Of a DNA stretch of 64,000 nucleotides, positions 49,996-59,049 are shown piece by piece. The position numbers were made by a program, and so were the translations under genes. Origin of the DNA: Akkermansiaceae bacterium (GTDB lineage Bacteria > Verrucomicrobiota > Verrucomicrobiia > Verrucomicrobiales > Akkermansiaceae); the NCBI GenBank assembly GCA_030725745.1, contig JANRFH010000030.1:22692-86691 (forward strand), written 5' to 3'. The notes under the pieces were generated by a model, which saw nothing but the letters and a program-made list of their open reading frames with translations, had not been told where the DNA came from and searched no databases. How positions within the stretch are numbered: the first letter of the stretch is position 1; the number at the start of each line of letters is the position of its first letter.

Positions 49996-50808
49996 TCAGA
50001 AACCAGCCCGCTTCGCTTCGTCCCATACATCGCCCATCAGATCTCGGTCAGCCTCACCAAGCGGCTTGCCAGCCTCCTTGAGCATCTTCTCCATCTCCCC
50101 GAAACGCTTTTCAAATTTCGTATTCGCCCGCGCCATCAGAACCTCTGGATCGATTTTCCGGAACCTCGCGAGATTCACCACGGAAAACAGCAAATCACCA
50201 AGCTCTTCGTCCACCGCCTCCATATCCTTTTCGTCCACCGCGCATTCCACCTCTCTGAGTTCCTCTCGGATCTTGGCGATCACACCCGTTTCTGTAGGCC
50301 AATCGAACCCGACCTTCGACGCTTTCTTGAGTAGCTTCGCTCCTCGCACCAAAGCCGGAAGCCCCTTTCCCACGCCGTGCAAATAAGGTACTTCCTTCTC
50401 GCCCTTCTCCTTGCGTTTGATCTCATCCCACTGCTTCAGCACAGCATCGGAATCCGCTACATCCGAAGTCGCAAAAACATGAGGGTGCCGCCTCACCAGC
50501 TTCTCTGAAATTCCCCTCGCCACATCCTCCAGATCGAAGCGATTTCCCCCCTCAGCGATCTCGCAGTGAAAAATGACCTGTAATAACAGGTCTCCCAGTT
50601 CCTCGGTCATGTCCGCATCGTCGGCGCGCTGTATCGCATCCACCACCTCATAGGTTTCCTCGATGAGATTCGCGACAATAGACTCATGCGTCTGCTCCGC
50701 ATCCCAAGGGCATCCACCCGGAGCACGCAGGCGGTGCATGATCGCCTTTAGTCGCTCCACCTCTCCGCCTGCGCCCGTGCCGGCAATCATTTCCTCATCT
50801 GTCATCAT
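49996..50808 (-). CDS. mazG: Nucleoside triphosphate pyrophosphohydrolase MazG
   Basis: LRAPGGCPWDAEQTHESIVANLIEETYEVVDAI; ELGDLLLQVIFHCEIAEG. Confidence 0.95.
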   Translation of the reverse strand: MMTDEEMIAGTGAGGEVERLKAIMHRLRAPGGCPWDAEQTHESIVANLIEETYEVVDAIQRADDADMTEELGDLLLQVIFHCEIAEGGNRFDLEDVARGISEKLVRRHPHVFATSDVADSDAVLKQWDEIKRKEKGEKEVPYLHGVGKGLPALVRGAKLLKKASKVGFDWPTETGVIAKIREELREVECAVDEKDMEAVDEELGDLLFSVVNLARFRKIDPEVLMARANTKFEKRFGEMEKMLKEAGKPLGEADRDLMGDVWDEAKRAGF

Positions 50809-50809
50809 T

Positions 50810-51721
50810 TTATTTCTCCTGACTCTTCGCAGCTTGGTGTAGCAGATCGCGCTCCTCTTCTGTCAGGCTCTGAAAGCCGTCCTTGGAAATCTTGTCGAGC
50901 AGCCTGTCGATTTCGCTCTCGCTACGGAGGTCCACCATTGTCCTCGGACGGATCTTCGGTTCGATATCTTTGCGTGGTCCACGCATCTTTCCGAAAGAGC
51001 CCCCCTTCGACGAAAACCATATCCACACCTGCATCAGGAAAAACCCCATAATCGCACCTCCAAGGTGTCCTGCCTCACCACCCTCGTTGCCGCCGATTTT
51101 GAAAACGATAATTAACACGGAAATCGCCATCAAAATCAGCGCGAGCCTACGCATCGTCAGCGTCACCGGGGGAAAGAGTAGCGAGACACGCAAAGCCGGG
51201 GCGATCACCGCCACTCCAATCAGTATCCCGTAGATCCCCGCAGAGGCACCCACCAATGGTACCTTAGTCATCGGAACCCTTTCCAAACCACCGCCTTCCA
51301 AGGGAACCAAAATGCTCTGTGGCAGGATGCCCGCACCGACAAGAACTACATAGAAAAACGCTCCCGCTGCCCCGCAGAGCAGGTAAAAAACGATAAATTT
51401 CCCAGCGCCCCACCACCGCTCCATCCATGGGCCGAAAAAGTACAAGCCGATCGAATTGAACAGCACATGTGCCATGTGGGCGTGAATGAACTGGAAGGTG
51501 ATGAACTGCCACCACTTCTTTTCCGCCAGCGCCGAAGTAGTCGTGAAGGCGCCGAACTCAGCGATCTTTTCATCGAAAAAAAGCATATCCCCGAAAAATA
51601 TTGCGAGGTTCGTAATCAGCAGCCATTTCACTACCGGTGTCAGCTGCGCCATCATCCCGCTTCCATATGATCTGCTTCCTCCGAAAGACATTGCGTTGCC
51701 ATTATCACCGCCGCGCCTCAT
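50810..51721 (-). CDS. Rhomboid-family intramembrane serine protease (possible start 51691)
   Basis: QFIHAHMAHVLFNSIGLYFFGPWMER; VGASAGIYGILIG; EAGHLGGAIMGFFLMQ. Confidence 0.93.
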   Translation of the reverse strand: MRRGGDNGNAMSFGGSRSYGSGMMAQLTPVVKWLLITNLAIFFGDMLFFDEKIAEFGAFTTTSALAEKKWWQFITFQFIHAHMAHVLFNSIGLYFFGPWMERWWGAGKFIVFYLLCGAAGAFFYVVLVGAGILPQSILVPLEGGGLERVPMTKVPLVGASAGIYGILIGVAVIAPALRVSLLFPPVTLTMRRLALILMAISVLIIVFKIGGNEGGEAGHLGGAIMGFFLMQVWIWFSSKGGSFGKMRGPRKDIEPKIRPRTMVDLRSESEIDRLLDKISKDGFQSLTEEERDLLHQAAKSQEK

Positions 51722-51801
51722 CCCGCAAGCCCTATGGAGAGCCGTCCTTCCAGGCGGCAGGATTTGGACAAGTTCATCGTGCTGGGCTTTGTGCCGCCGC
51801 T

Positions 51802-53013
51802 TTAATTAAACTCAATACAAAGCGCCTTCAGATACCTCGCCTCCCTGAAATTCGCCGGATGATCTGCTGCATGCCCGCTGCGCCAAAGCTCCTTCCAGCG
51901 CCTCCCGCTGCATTCCGCAGCCTCCTCCACCAATCGGAAAAACTCCTCCTCCGACACATGCGCCGAGCACGATGCAGCCAATAGGATACCACCCTCATTC
52001 AGCATGGCGACCGCCCTTGAATTCAACCGCCCATAAGCACGCAGCGCACCTTCCTTTTCCGCCTCCCGCTTAGCAAGACTCGGCGGATCCACGACGATTA
52101 GATCAAACTTTTCTCCGCTCTCCTCCAGCCAAGCAAACGCATCCGCCTGCACAGCCCTGCGCTTCACGCCCGAGATACGTTCATCATGCGCGTTCAGCGA
52201 AAAATTTCTCCCAGCGCTCTCCAGCGCATGGCCGCTGATGTCCAGATCCGTCACGGACTTCGCTCCACCCCGCGCTGCGTATAGCGAGAAGCCTCCAGAA
52301 AAACTGAACACATTTAGCACCTCGCGCCCCTTCGCTAGTAACTCCACACGAGCTCGGTTGTCCCGCTGATCAAGGAAAAAACCAGTCTTCTGCCCTTTCA
52401 AAACCGCCGATTCAAAACGGATCTCATTCTCTGAAAATACCACTATCTCATCTCCCAGCTCCCCTCGAAAACCTTCCTCCAGACCCAGTCCCTCGGCGAA
52501 ATTCACAATATTCCGACTCATCCTTAGCACCAGATAACGCGGAGAAAAAACCTCTCGCAAAACGGCCTCTATCTCCTCCCACCTCACCAGCCAGCCCGCC
52601 GCATAGACTTTCACCACCAGCGTATCCGCATACTTGTCCGCCACCAAACCAGGAAATCCCTCGCTCTCGCCGTTGATCATCCGTGCGCCATCTGTTCCCT
52701 CTTTCAGCACATCTCCCTGACGCTTTTCCAGACACTCGCGCGCCTTCTGCTGCCACCATTCCCGCCCGATATCTGCTGGCTTTCCACAATGTAGGATTCG
52801 CACCCGTATCGGCGACTCCGCCTCATACATACCTACCGCAAAAAATCTATCCCGCTTGTCGTAAATCACCGCCAGCTCGCCCGTTTTACCCTCACGGTTC
52901 TGCGATTTGATACTGTCTGCAAAAACCCATGGATGACCACCGCGCACCGCTGTCTCCGCCCGTGGAAACAATCGCAAACGCAACCTTCCTTTCACCTCCG
53001 CAGCTTCAGACAT
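51802..53013 (-). CDS. Class I SAM-dependent rRNA methyltransferase (RlmI-like, PUA-containing)
   Basis: N-terminal PUA; GFFLDQRDNRARVELLAKGREVLNVFSFSGGFSLYAARGGAKSVTDLDIS; LIVVDPPSLAKRE. Confidence 0.93.
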   Translation of the reverse strand: MSEAAEVKGRLRLRLFPRAETAVRGGHPWVFADSIKSQNREGKTGELAVIYDKRDRFFAVGMYEAESPIRVRILHCGKPADIGREWWQQKARECLEKRQGDVLKEGTDGARMINGESEGFPGLVADKYADTLVVKVYAAGWLVRWEEIEAVLREVFSPRYLVLRMSRNIVNFAEGLGLEEGFRGELGDEIVVFSENEIRFESAVLKGQKTGFFLDQRDNRARVELLAKGREVLNVFSFSGGFSLYAARGGAKSVTDLDISGHALESAGRNFSLNAHDERISGVKRRAVQADAFAWLEESGEKFDLIVVDPPSLAKREAEKEGALRAYGRLNSRAVAMLNEGGILLAASCSAHVSEEEFFRLVEEAAECSGRRWKELWRSGHAADHPANFREARYLKALCIEFN

Positions 53014-53016
53014 CCC

Positions 53017-53535
53017 TCACCTCAGCCCTACAGGCTTCTCAAGGATTTCCTTAAGCACAAATGCGTCCCGCAGCTCTCGCCGTGTGCGCAGCCGCGCTTT
53101 TAGCCCGATGCCACCAATCGTCTCAGACTTCTCTTTCTTACGATTTTCAAAGGCAGGCATACTCACTTTCTTCGCACGCTTCAGCTCACGCAATTGCTCC
53201 GCAAGTGCCGCCTGACGCTCTAGTTCGGAATTCATTGCCGACAAAGGTGGTGCCTCACTCAGCTCACGCTGCCCGCTCTTACGAAGATTCGGCACCGGTG
53301 ATCTCTCTACACCCGGCATAGGCCCAGCTCCTCCCGCTGGTAGTGGTGGAGGGACAGCCGCCCTCGGAATACTTCTCTCCACTTCCTCAACGAATTCCTC
53401 GTAACTCTCATATTCACGCTGCTGCGTTTCCTGAGACGTTTGCTCTTGCTTCGCCTCCTTCGTGGATTTCAACCACTGAACCAGAGCGCCAACACCAAAT
53501 AAGATGAAAACAATGTTATCTAGAATGAAATCCAT
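53017..53535 (-). CDS. Hypothetical protein with N-terminal TM
   Basis: MDFILDNIVFILFGVGALVQWLKS; start trimmed to 53535. Confidence 0.55.
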   Translation of the reverse strand: MDFILDNIVFILFGVGALVQWLKSTKEAKQEQTSQETQQREYESYEEFVEEVERSIPRAAVPPPLPAGGAGPMPGVERSPVPNLRKSGQRELSEAPPLSAMNSELERQAALAEQLRELKRAKKVSMPAFENRKKEKSETIGGIGLKARLRTRRELRDAFVLKEILEKPVGLR

Positions 53536-53645
53536 GAATTTAAAGCCCGTCGGGCACTCCCCAAATACTCCTACATCCCCGCACTCCTGCCCATGAAAAA
53601 TTTCCACCTGTCAGCACTTGCTGGAAACCACGCTTTTGCAGGGAC

Positions 53646-54980
53646 ATGCCCGCCCGTTTACCCTATCCCTTTCCCGGCATGCTACTCAGAGGATGGATCA
53701 GAAAAGGAATTCCCAAGACAGTCGTCGCGATCCTCGCCGTCGGATGGGCGGCCATGTCTTGGAATCAATACCACAGCTTTTCTGTAGAGGAAATGGGAGT
53801 CGATGGCGAAGTCATCCTCCAATACTACGACCGCGAAATTCGCCTACTTGAGGCATCGGATCGCGCGAACTCCTATCAGGAATGGATGTTCGGAGAATAC
53901 GATCCCGATGAGTGGCTACTCGATTCTGAGGAACTCATTGAGGAAAAATATCTCGATGCCACCGGCGACGAAGGCGAGCGCCTCCTTGATTGCATCGATT
54001 ACCGGCTCACCGGCGACACCGACAGCGTAAATTTCTCCGATGATCCCGACTACCTAGCGGAAGTAAAAGATTGGCTCATCACTGGCGGAGACGAGCAGCG
54101 CTGCTGGCATTTCGAAATGTATCTCGCCCTCACAGACGACCCTGAAATCACTGAGATTTATCGCTCGCAGAACGATCAGCTGATGTGGCGCGTCACAGCC
54201 GTCAGCATACTTTACGACTCACTCTTCATCCTAGGCGTAGCTGCAGCTATCTTCTGCTTCGTGCGCCGGAACAAACAAGCGCCCTCGGTGCCACGCATCG
54301 CCCGCTCATGGGCACCATCCACGCTGATAGGCGTATTCTTTGCCGCGAATCTCCTGCTAGACCATTGGTTTGACGTCGCCGGATACATCTACGATCTCCA
54401 GGAAATACTTTTTGGGTGGTGGCTCACCTACCCTGTTTACGAATTTCTCTGGCGAAGCTTCCCCGCCTTCTGCCTCATCTTCTTTTTCCTGAAATGGCCA
54501 CGCAACGCCTGGAAAACCTTCGGTCTCAGCAAGCCTGTCCATATCCCGCTCCTCATCGCCGCTTTCGGCATGGTTTCCATCGCAGAATACGCACTCTTCT
54601 ACTTCGCACCTGTCACAGATACCGATCCCACCGACTTCTTAGATTCCGCCACGGTCGATACCTATTACATGCTCACCACACTTTTTACATCAGTCGTCCT
54701 CGCCCCGGTGTTTGAGGAAATCGTCTTCCGCGGCTTCCTATTCCAAGGCCTCCGAGGGAAAATCGGAACGCTTTGGGCAGGTGTTGTTTCCACTTTCCTC
54801 TTCGCCCTAATCCACACCCAATATGATTTCTGGGGCTGGGTCTCAGTCGGCATCACAGGAGCAGCTGCCGCCTTCCTTGTCTGGCGCACAGGCTCACTAA
54901 AAACCGCCATCGCCCTCCACGCACTCACCAATCTGCTGATCACTGGGAACGTTTATCTCCATTACCAATTACCACTCTGA
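53646..54980 (+). CDS. CPBP-family intramembrane metalloprotease
   Basis: APVFEEIVFRGFLFQGLRGKIG; FALIHTQYDFWGWVSV; C-terminal TM bundle. Confidence 0.9.
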   Translation: MPARLPYPFPGMLLRGWIRKGIPKTVVAILAVGWAAMSWNQYHSFSVEEMGVDGEVILQYYDREIRLLEASDRANSYQEWMFGEYDPDEWLLDSEELIEEKYLDATGDEGERLLDCIDYRLTGDTDSVNFSDDPDYLAEVKDWLITGGDEQRCWHFEMYLALTDDPEITEIYRSQNDQLMWRVTAVSILYDSLFILGVAAAIFCFVRRNKQAPSVPRIARSWAPSTLIGVFFAANLLLDHWFDVAGYIYDLQEILFGWWLTYPVYEFLWRSFPAFCLIFFFLKWPRNAWKTFGLSKPVHIPLLIAAFGMVSIAEYALFYFAPVTDTDPTDFLDSATVDTYYMLTTLFTSVVLAPVFEEIVFRGFLFQGLRGKIGTLWAGVVSTFLFALIHTQYDFWGWVSVGITGAAAAFLVWRTGSLKTAIALHALTNLLITGNVYLHYQLPL

Positions 54981-55139
54981 AACTTTATTTCACTTCGAAA
55001 ATGCTTCCGCGCTTCAAGCCGCCAAAAAATACCCTCTAAATTATCTCCATCTAGTTCTCAAAGTAAAATTCTGTGATGCTAAAAATGGTATGAATTACTG
55101 CATCCCCCGTACTATTTTTCTTACGAAAATAGATATCTC

Positions 55140-55454
55140 TCAGTTCCTCGCGAGCCGATCCAATTGATCCAGATACGCCATGCTGTAAATACCAGTGCTA
55201 TGCCCATCCGCCCAAAAGAGCTGGAGGCCGTATCCACCGACGAGTTCGAAACGCTTGAGCTCGAAGGCTCCTGGGCCGTGCTCGACGATTGGCCGCCGCA
55301 CGCGCCCCATCGCATCGGGCTCTCCTTGGCAAACGGCGCATGGGCATGAGCGCCTCATCATCGCGAGTCCTAGATACATCTCGCTGCCATCGCTGAAGGC
55401 CAGCGCCAGTTCATCGCCAATTTTGCAAACGTTCGTCAGGCTTTTCATCGTCAT
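55140..55454 (-). CDS. DUF971 / GBBH-like domain protein
   Basis: RRSCPCAVCQGE; FELVGGYGLQLFWADGHSTGIYSMAYLDQL. Confidence 0.88.
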   Translation of the reverse strand: MTMKSLTNVCKIGDELALAFSDGSEMYLGLAMMRRSCPCAVCQGEPDAMGRVRRPIVEHGPGAFELKRFELVGGYGLQLFWADGHSTGIYSMAYLDQLDRLARN

Positions 55455-56149
55455 CCAAGTTCTCCCTCCACCTTGTAATCTCGTTTCCCGAAGATAGCGG
55501 AGCCAATTCGCACGTGGGTCGCGCCTTCGGAAATCGCTTCCGCGAAATCACCGCTCATTCCCATGCTCAGGCTCGGAAGTTTGATCGGAAATTTCTCTTC
55601 CAGAGCATCCCGCAACTCCCGGAGACCACGGAACCACTTTCCAGCATCATCATCTGCCGGTGGAATCATCATCAGCCCGATCACTTCCAAGTTCGTGAGC
55701 TGTGAAATCTCTTCCATCGAGGCGATGATTTCCGCTTCGGTGAAGCCACCTTTGGAATCCTCTCCGGCAAGATTCACTTGGAGGAAAATTTTCGGAACCA
55801 TGCCGAGATCCTTCGCGACTCCGTCCATGTAAACCGCTAGCTTAAAAGAATCCACAGCATGGACATAGGCGAAGAGCGGGAGGATTTTCCGCACCTTATT
55901 GCGCTGCACCCTGCCGATAAAATGCCATTCCAGCCCACCGGGAAGCAGTGCGATCTTCGGCTCCGCCTCCTGCAAACGGCTTTCACCGAAAACCAGCTGC
56001 CCAGCTTCCATCGCTTTCTCAACATCCTTTGCAGGAAAGGTTTTTGAAACAGCGACCAAAGTCACATCATCAGGATCACGACCGGCATCGAAGCAGGCCT
56101 TGCGGACAAGACCTTTCACCTCATCGAGCTGCCAAGCGATCACCGACAT
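55451..56149 (-). CDS. YggS/PROSC-family PLP-binding protein
   Basis: VTLVAVSKTFPAKDVEKAMEAGQLVFGESRLQEAEPKI; WHFIGRVQRNKV; LSMGMSGDFAEAISEGATHVRIGSAIFG. Confidence 0.94.
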   Translation of the reverse strand: MSVIAWQLDEVKGLVRKACFDAGRDPDDVTLVAVSKTFPAKDVEKAMEAGQLVFGESRLQEAEPKIALLPGGLEWHFIGRVQRNKVRKILPLFAYVHAVDSFKLAVYMDGVAKDLGMVPKIFLQVNLAGEDSKGGFTEAEIIASMEEISQLTNLEVIGLMMIPPADDDAGKWFRGLRELRDALEEKFPIKLPSLSMGMSGDFAEAISEGATHVRIGSAIFGKRDYKVEGELG

Positions 56150-58404
56150 TAGCGCACACCGCCATCACTTTTCAGGATGCCGACCATCTTTGCCTTCTCG
56201 GTTTCGTTGATCAGATCAAGGAGGACATTCATCGCTTCGCGTTTCTCAGGATTCAGGGCGGATGGCCACTTAGGTGTGTCGTCGAGGCCCTCTGTTTCAT
56301 CCACAGCGCGGCGCATGTAGTCACCCGCATCTCCGGAAGGATCGTAGGATTTTAGATCAGCTCCTTTTTCCAAATCATCAAGCGTGATGCGGTAGAAGGT
56401 GTAATCCTTGGCATCCTTTTCGGCGATCTTGGCGAAGCGATCACGCCTCTCAGCATTGCGCTGGTGCTTGAGCTCTTCTGCCTCGGCCAACTCCTTCTCA
56501 CGTTCCGCTTTATTGAGCGTCACAGTGTTATCCTTGAGGCGTTCCTTAGCTTTGAGAATGTCTTCGATAACGTATTCGAAATCCTTACAAGTCTCTACGC
56601 GCTCTTGGCTGCGCTCCTTGAGGATGGGTAGGAAAAGCGCCTGTTCATCGAGCGCGCGGAAATCGGATGCAGGGCGAATGCGATCGTGCGGAAGGGCATT
56701 GTCCAGTTCCGCTTCACCGACATCTAGTGCATCGAAGATACTCGGAAGCACGATGCTCGGGACTACCCCATCCATCTGGGTGGAGGAGCCGGAAGGGCGA
56801 TAGAATTTCTGGATCGTGACTTTAAGAAAGCCAGCCTTGTCCCTCACCGCAAAGAGCGGAAGCATGCTACCGATGTCCATGGGCTGCTGAACTGTGCCTT
56901 TCCCGAAGGTCGAGGAGTCGCCAACGATGACGGCGCGGTTGTAGTCCTGAAGTGCTCCAGCGATAATCTCGCTGGCCGATGCACTGCTCTTGTCGGTCAG
57001 CATCACCATGGGGCCTGTGTAGATCGGCTTGCCTCCATCTGAGTCCTTCACCTGAACTTGTCCGAGGGTGTTCTTCACCTGAACCACGGGACCGCTTGGG
57101 ACAAAGAAACCGGTCATGCGACGGACTTCTTCTAGTGAGCCGCCACCATTGTTGCGGAGATCAAAGATTAGGCCGTCCATTTCCTCCTCCATGAGGCGGA
57201 TGAGGATGCGCTCCACATCCACCGAGCAGCGGGTGAGGCCTTCGTCAAAATCAGCATAAAAGGATGGAAGCGTGATGACACCGATCCGGCGCGTTTCCCC
57301 ATCGGGATTCTTCATCTTGATCAGCTCTCCACTGGCCTGCTCGTCCTTGAGCTCCACCTTGTCGCGCTCGATCACGATCAATACCGTTTCACCCGGAGTG
57401 CCGCCAGATGGCTCAACTTTTAGCGCGACAGAAGAACCTTCTTTGCCGCGGATGAGCTCCACCACCTTATCGATGGGCATGAACATGATGTCGACCATGC
57501 CCTCGGCCGTGCCAGTGTTGAGGCTATCGACTGCGACAACGCGATCGTTGAGCTTCAACTTGCCTTCTTTGTCAGCGGGGCCGCCGATGACTATGCCCTT
57601 GATGATGGTCGCGCCATCTTCCTCAGCCTGAAGCAATGCCCCGATGCCAATGAGCTCATTTTTCATGTCGCCCTTGAAGCGATTCATCTCACGGAAGCTC
57701 ATGTAGTCCGTGTGCGGATCGTATGCACGTGCGACGGCGCTTAGGAAATAGTTTGCGATGTCCTCGTCATCCACTTCCAAAACGCCGGCTAGCAGGCGCT
57801 TGTAGCGAAGCGCCACCTTTTCCCTCGGGTCAGCATCGTCAGCTCCGGGATCATCCTTGCCCTGCTCAGCGGCGAGGCGGGTGATCGTTTCGCGGCGCAG
57901 CGTCTCTGCGAGCACTACTTCCTTGATCTGGCGGGCCCATACATCACGGGCTTCAGCCTCATTTTTCGGCCATTTGACCTCTTTCCTAGAAAGCATTACC
58001 GTCTCATCAACGGTAAAATCAAAGTCCCCCTTGAGGAGTTCCTCGGCGTGCTTGACCCTGCTTTCTACACGGACTTTGAAAACTCCGTAGATATCAAGCG
58101 CCGCCTCCATGCTATTCCCCTGAAGAAGCAGAGTGTGGAGCCTATCGCCATACTTGATGCTGAAGCCGCTCACATCCTCTTGAGTGAAATAAAGCTTCTG
58201 AGAATCCAGATCTTGTAGGTAGTCGTCGAAAAACTTGCGGCTCAGTTCGGCATTGTAAGGGAGTCGCGCGAAGTGGCTGTTCTGCAGCATGATCGCCATC
58301 TGCCTTCCCACTTCGTTGAAATCTGCCTGCTGGGCACAGGCCGGGTTTGAGAGGGCGACGAGACTGATGGCGAATGTCGCCGAGCGGAGCCAAGGGGTGA
58401 TCAT
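56149..58404 (-). CDS. Carboxy-terminal-processing (tail-specific) protease
   Basis: PDZ (ALLQAEEDGATIIKGIVIGGPADKEGKLKLNDRVVAVDS); GLIFDLRNNGGGSLEEVRRMTGFFVPSGPVVQVKN; VMLTDKSSASASEIIAGALQDYNRAVIVG. Confidence 0.95.
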   Translation of the reverse strand: MITPWLRSATFAISLVALSNPACAQQADFNEVGRQMAIMLQNSHFARLPYNAELSRKFFDDYLQDLDSQKLYFTQEDVSGFSIKYGDRLHTLLLQGNSMEAALDIYGVFKVRVESRVKHAEELLKGDFDFTVDETVMLSRKEVKWPKNEAEARDVWARQIKEVVLAETLRRETITRLAAEQGKDDPGADDADPREKVALRYKRLLAGVLEVDDEDIANYFLSAVARAYDPHTDYMSFREMNRFKGDMKNELIGIGALLQAEEDGATIIKGIVIGGPADKEGKLKLNDRVVAVDSLNTGTAEGMVDIMFMPIDKVVELIRGKEGSSVALKVEPSGGTPGETVLIVIERDKVELKDEQASGELIKMKNPDGETRRIGVITLPSFYADFDEGLTRCSVDVERILIRLMEEEMDGLIFDLRNNGGGSLEEVRRMTGFFVPSGPVVQVKNTLGQVQVKDSDGGKPIYTGPMVMLTDKSSASASEIIAGALQDYNRAVIVGDSSTFGKGTVQQPMDIGSMLPLFAVRDKAGFLKVTIQKFYRPSGSSTQMDGVVPSIVLPSIFDALDVGEAELDNALPHDRIRPASDFRALDEQALFLPILKERSQERVETCKDFEYVIEDILKAKERLKDNTVTLNKAEREKELAEAEELKHQRNAERRDRFAKIAEKDAKDYTFYRITLDDLEKGADLKSYDPSGDAGDYMRRAVDETEGLDDTPKWPSALNPEKREAMNVLLDLINETEKAKMVGILKSDGGVR

Positions 58405-58503
58405 ATAAATAAAAAGCGTCGTTTGGATAAAAATTTGCTTCCTGAACTTGGCACAACTCTACCAGTTGTCGATCCGGAAATCCTCCGGAAAAAGCGCGCA
58501 AGC

Positions 58504-58947
58504 CTACCAGTCACCGTGATCGTCTGGAACATGACGCTCCAAGGTACCTAGGTCGCAATCGATATAAAGCTCGCCCACCGGGGGCACTGTGTCCGTCCCG
58601 AAAGTCCCCCCGTAGGTATAATTCCCCGAAGCTGGGCAGGCGGGGGTTTTCTCCACGAATTGCCCTAATCCGATGATACGCGACTGCAATCCAGTGACAC
58701 TTTGGCCAGGGGAATAGCCATACATGTTCGAAAAACTCCGCACACCTTTCTGGACGTTACGGATGTTCATAATGCACAAAGTCCTATCGGAACCACGCTT
58801 CCAGCCCCGGGCACCAATGAAGAGGATCGTGATCAGCGATAGCAAAACTAGGATCACCACCGTAAGCTCAAGCAAAGTCATACCTCGCAGATCATGTCGG
58901 GCACGATGCGCGCCAGCATGTCTCACATTGGTATTCTGTAACTTCAT
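58504..58947 (-). CDS. Type II secretion/prepilin-like pseudopilin
   Basis: RGMTLLELTVVILVLLSLITILFIGARG prepilin N-methylation motif. Confidence 0.85.
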   Translation of the reverse strand: MKLQNTNVRHAGAHRARHDLRGMTLLELTVVILVLLSLITILFIGARGWKRGSDRTLCIMNIRNVQKGVRSFSNMYGYSPGQSVTGLQSRIIGLGQFVEKTPACPASGNYTYGGTFGTDTVPPVGELYIDCDLGTLERHVPDDHGDW

Positions 58948-59049
58948 CTACGGCTGGTTGTGGGGACAGGAGACAGATTGGATTACTTTTTAAAAAATTC
59001 AAGGGAATTTAACATTTTAATTTAAGAGATTACAAACCTAGCTGACTAA

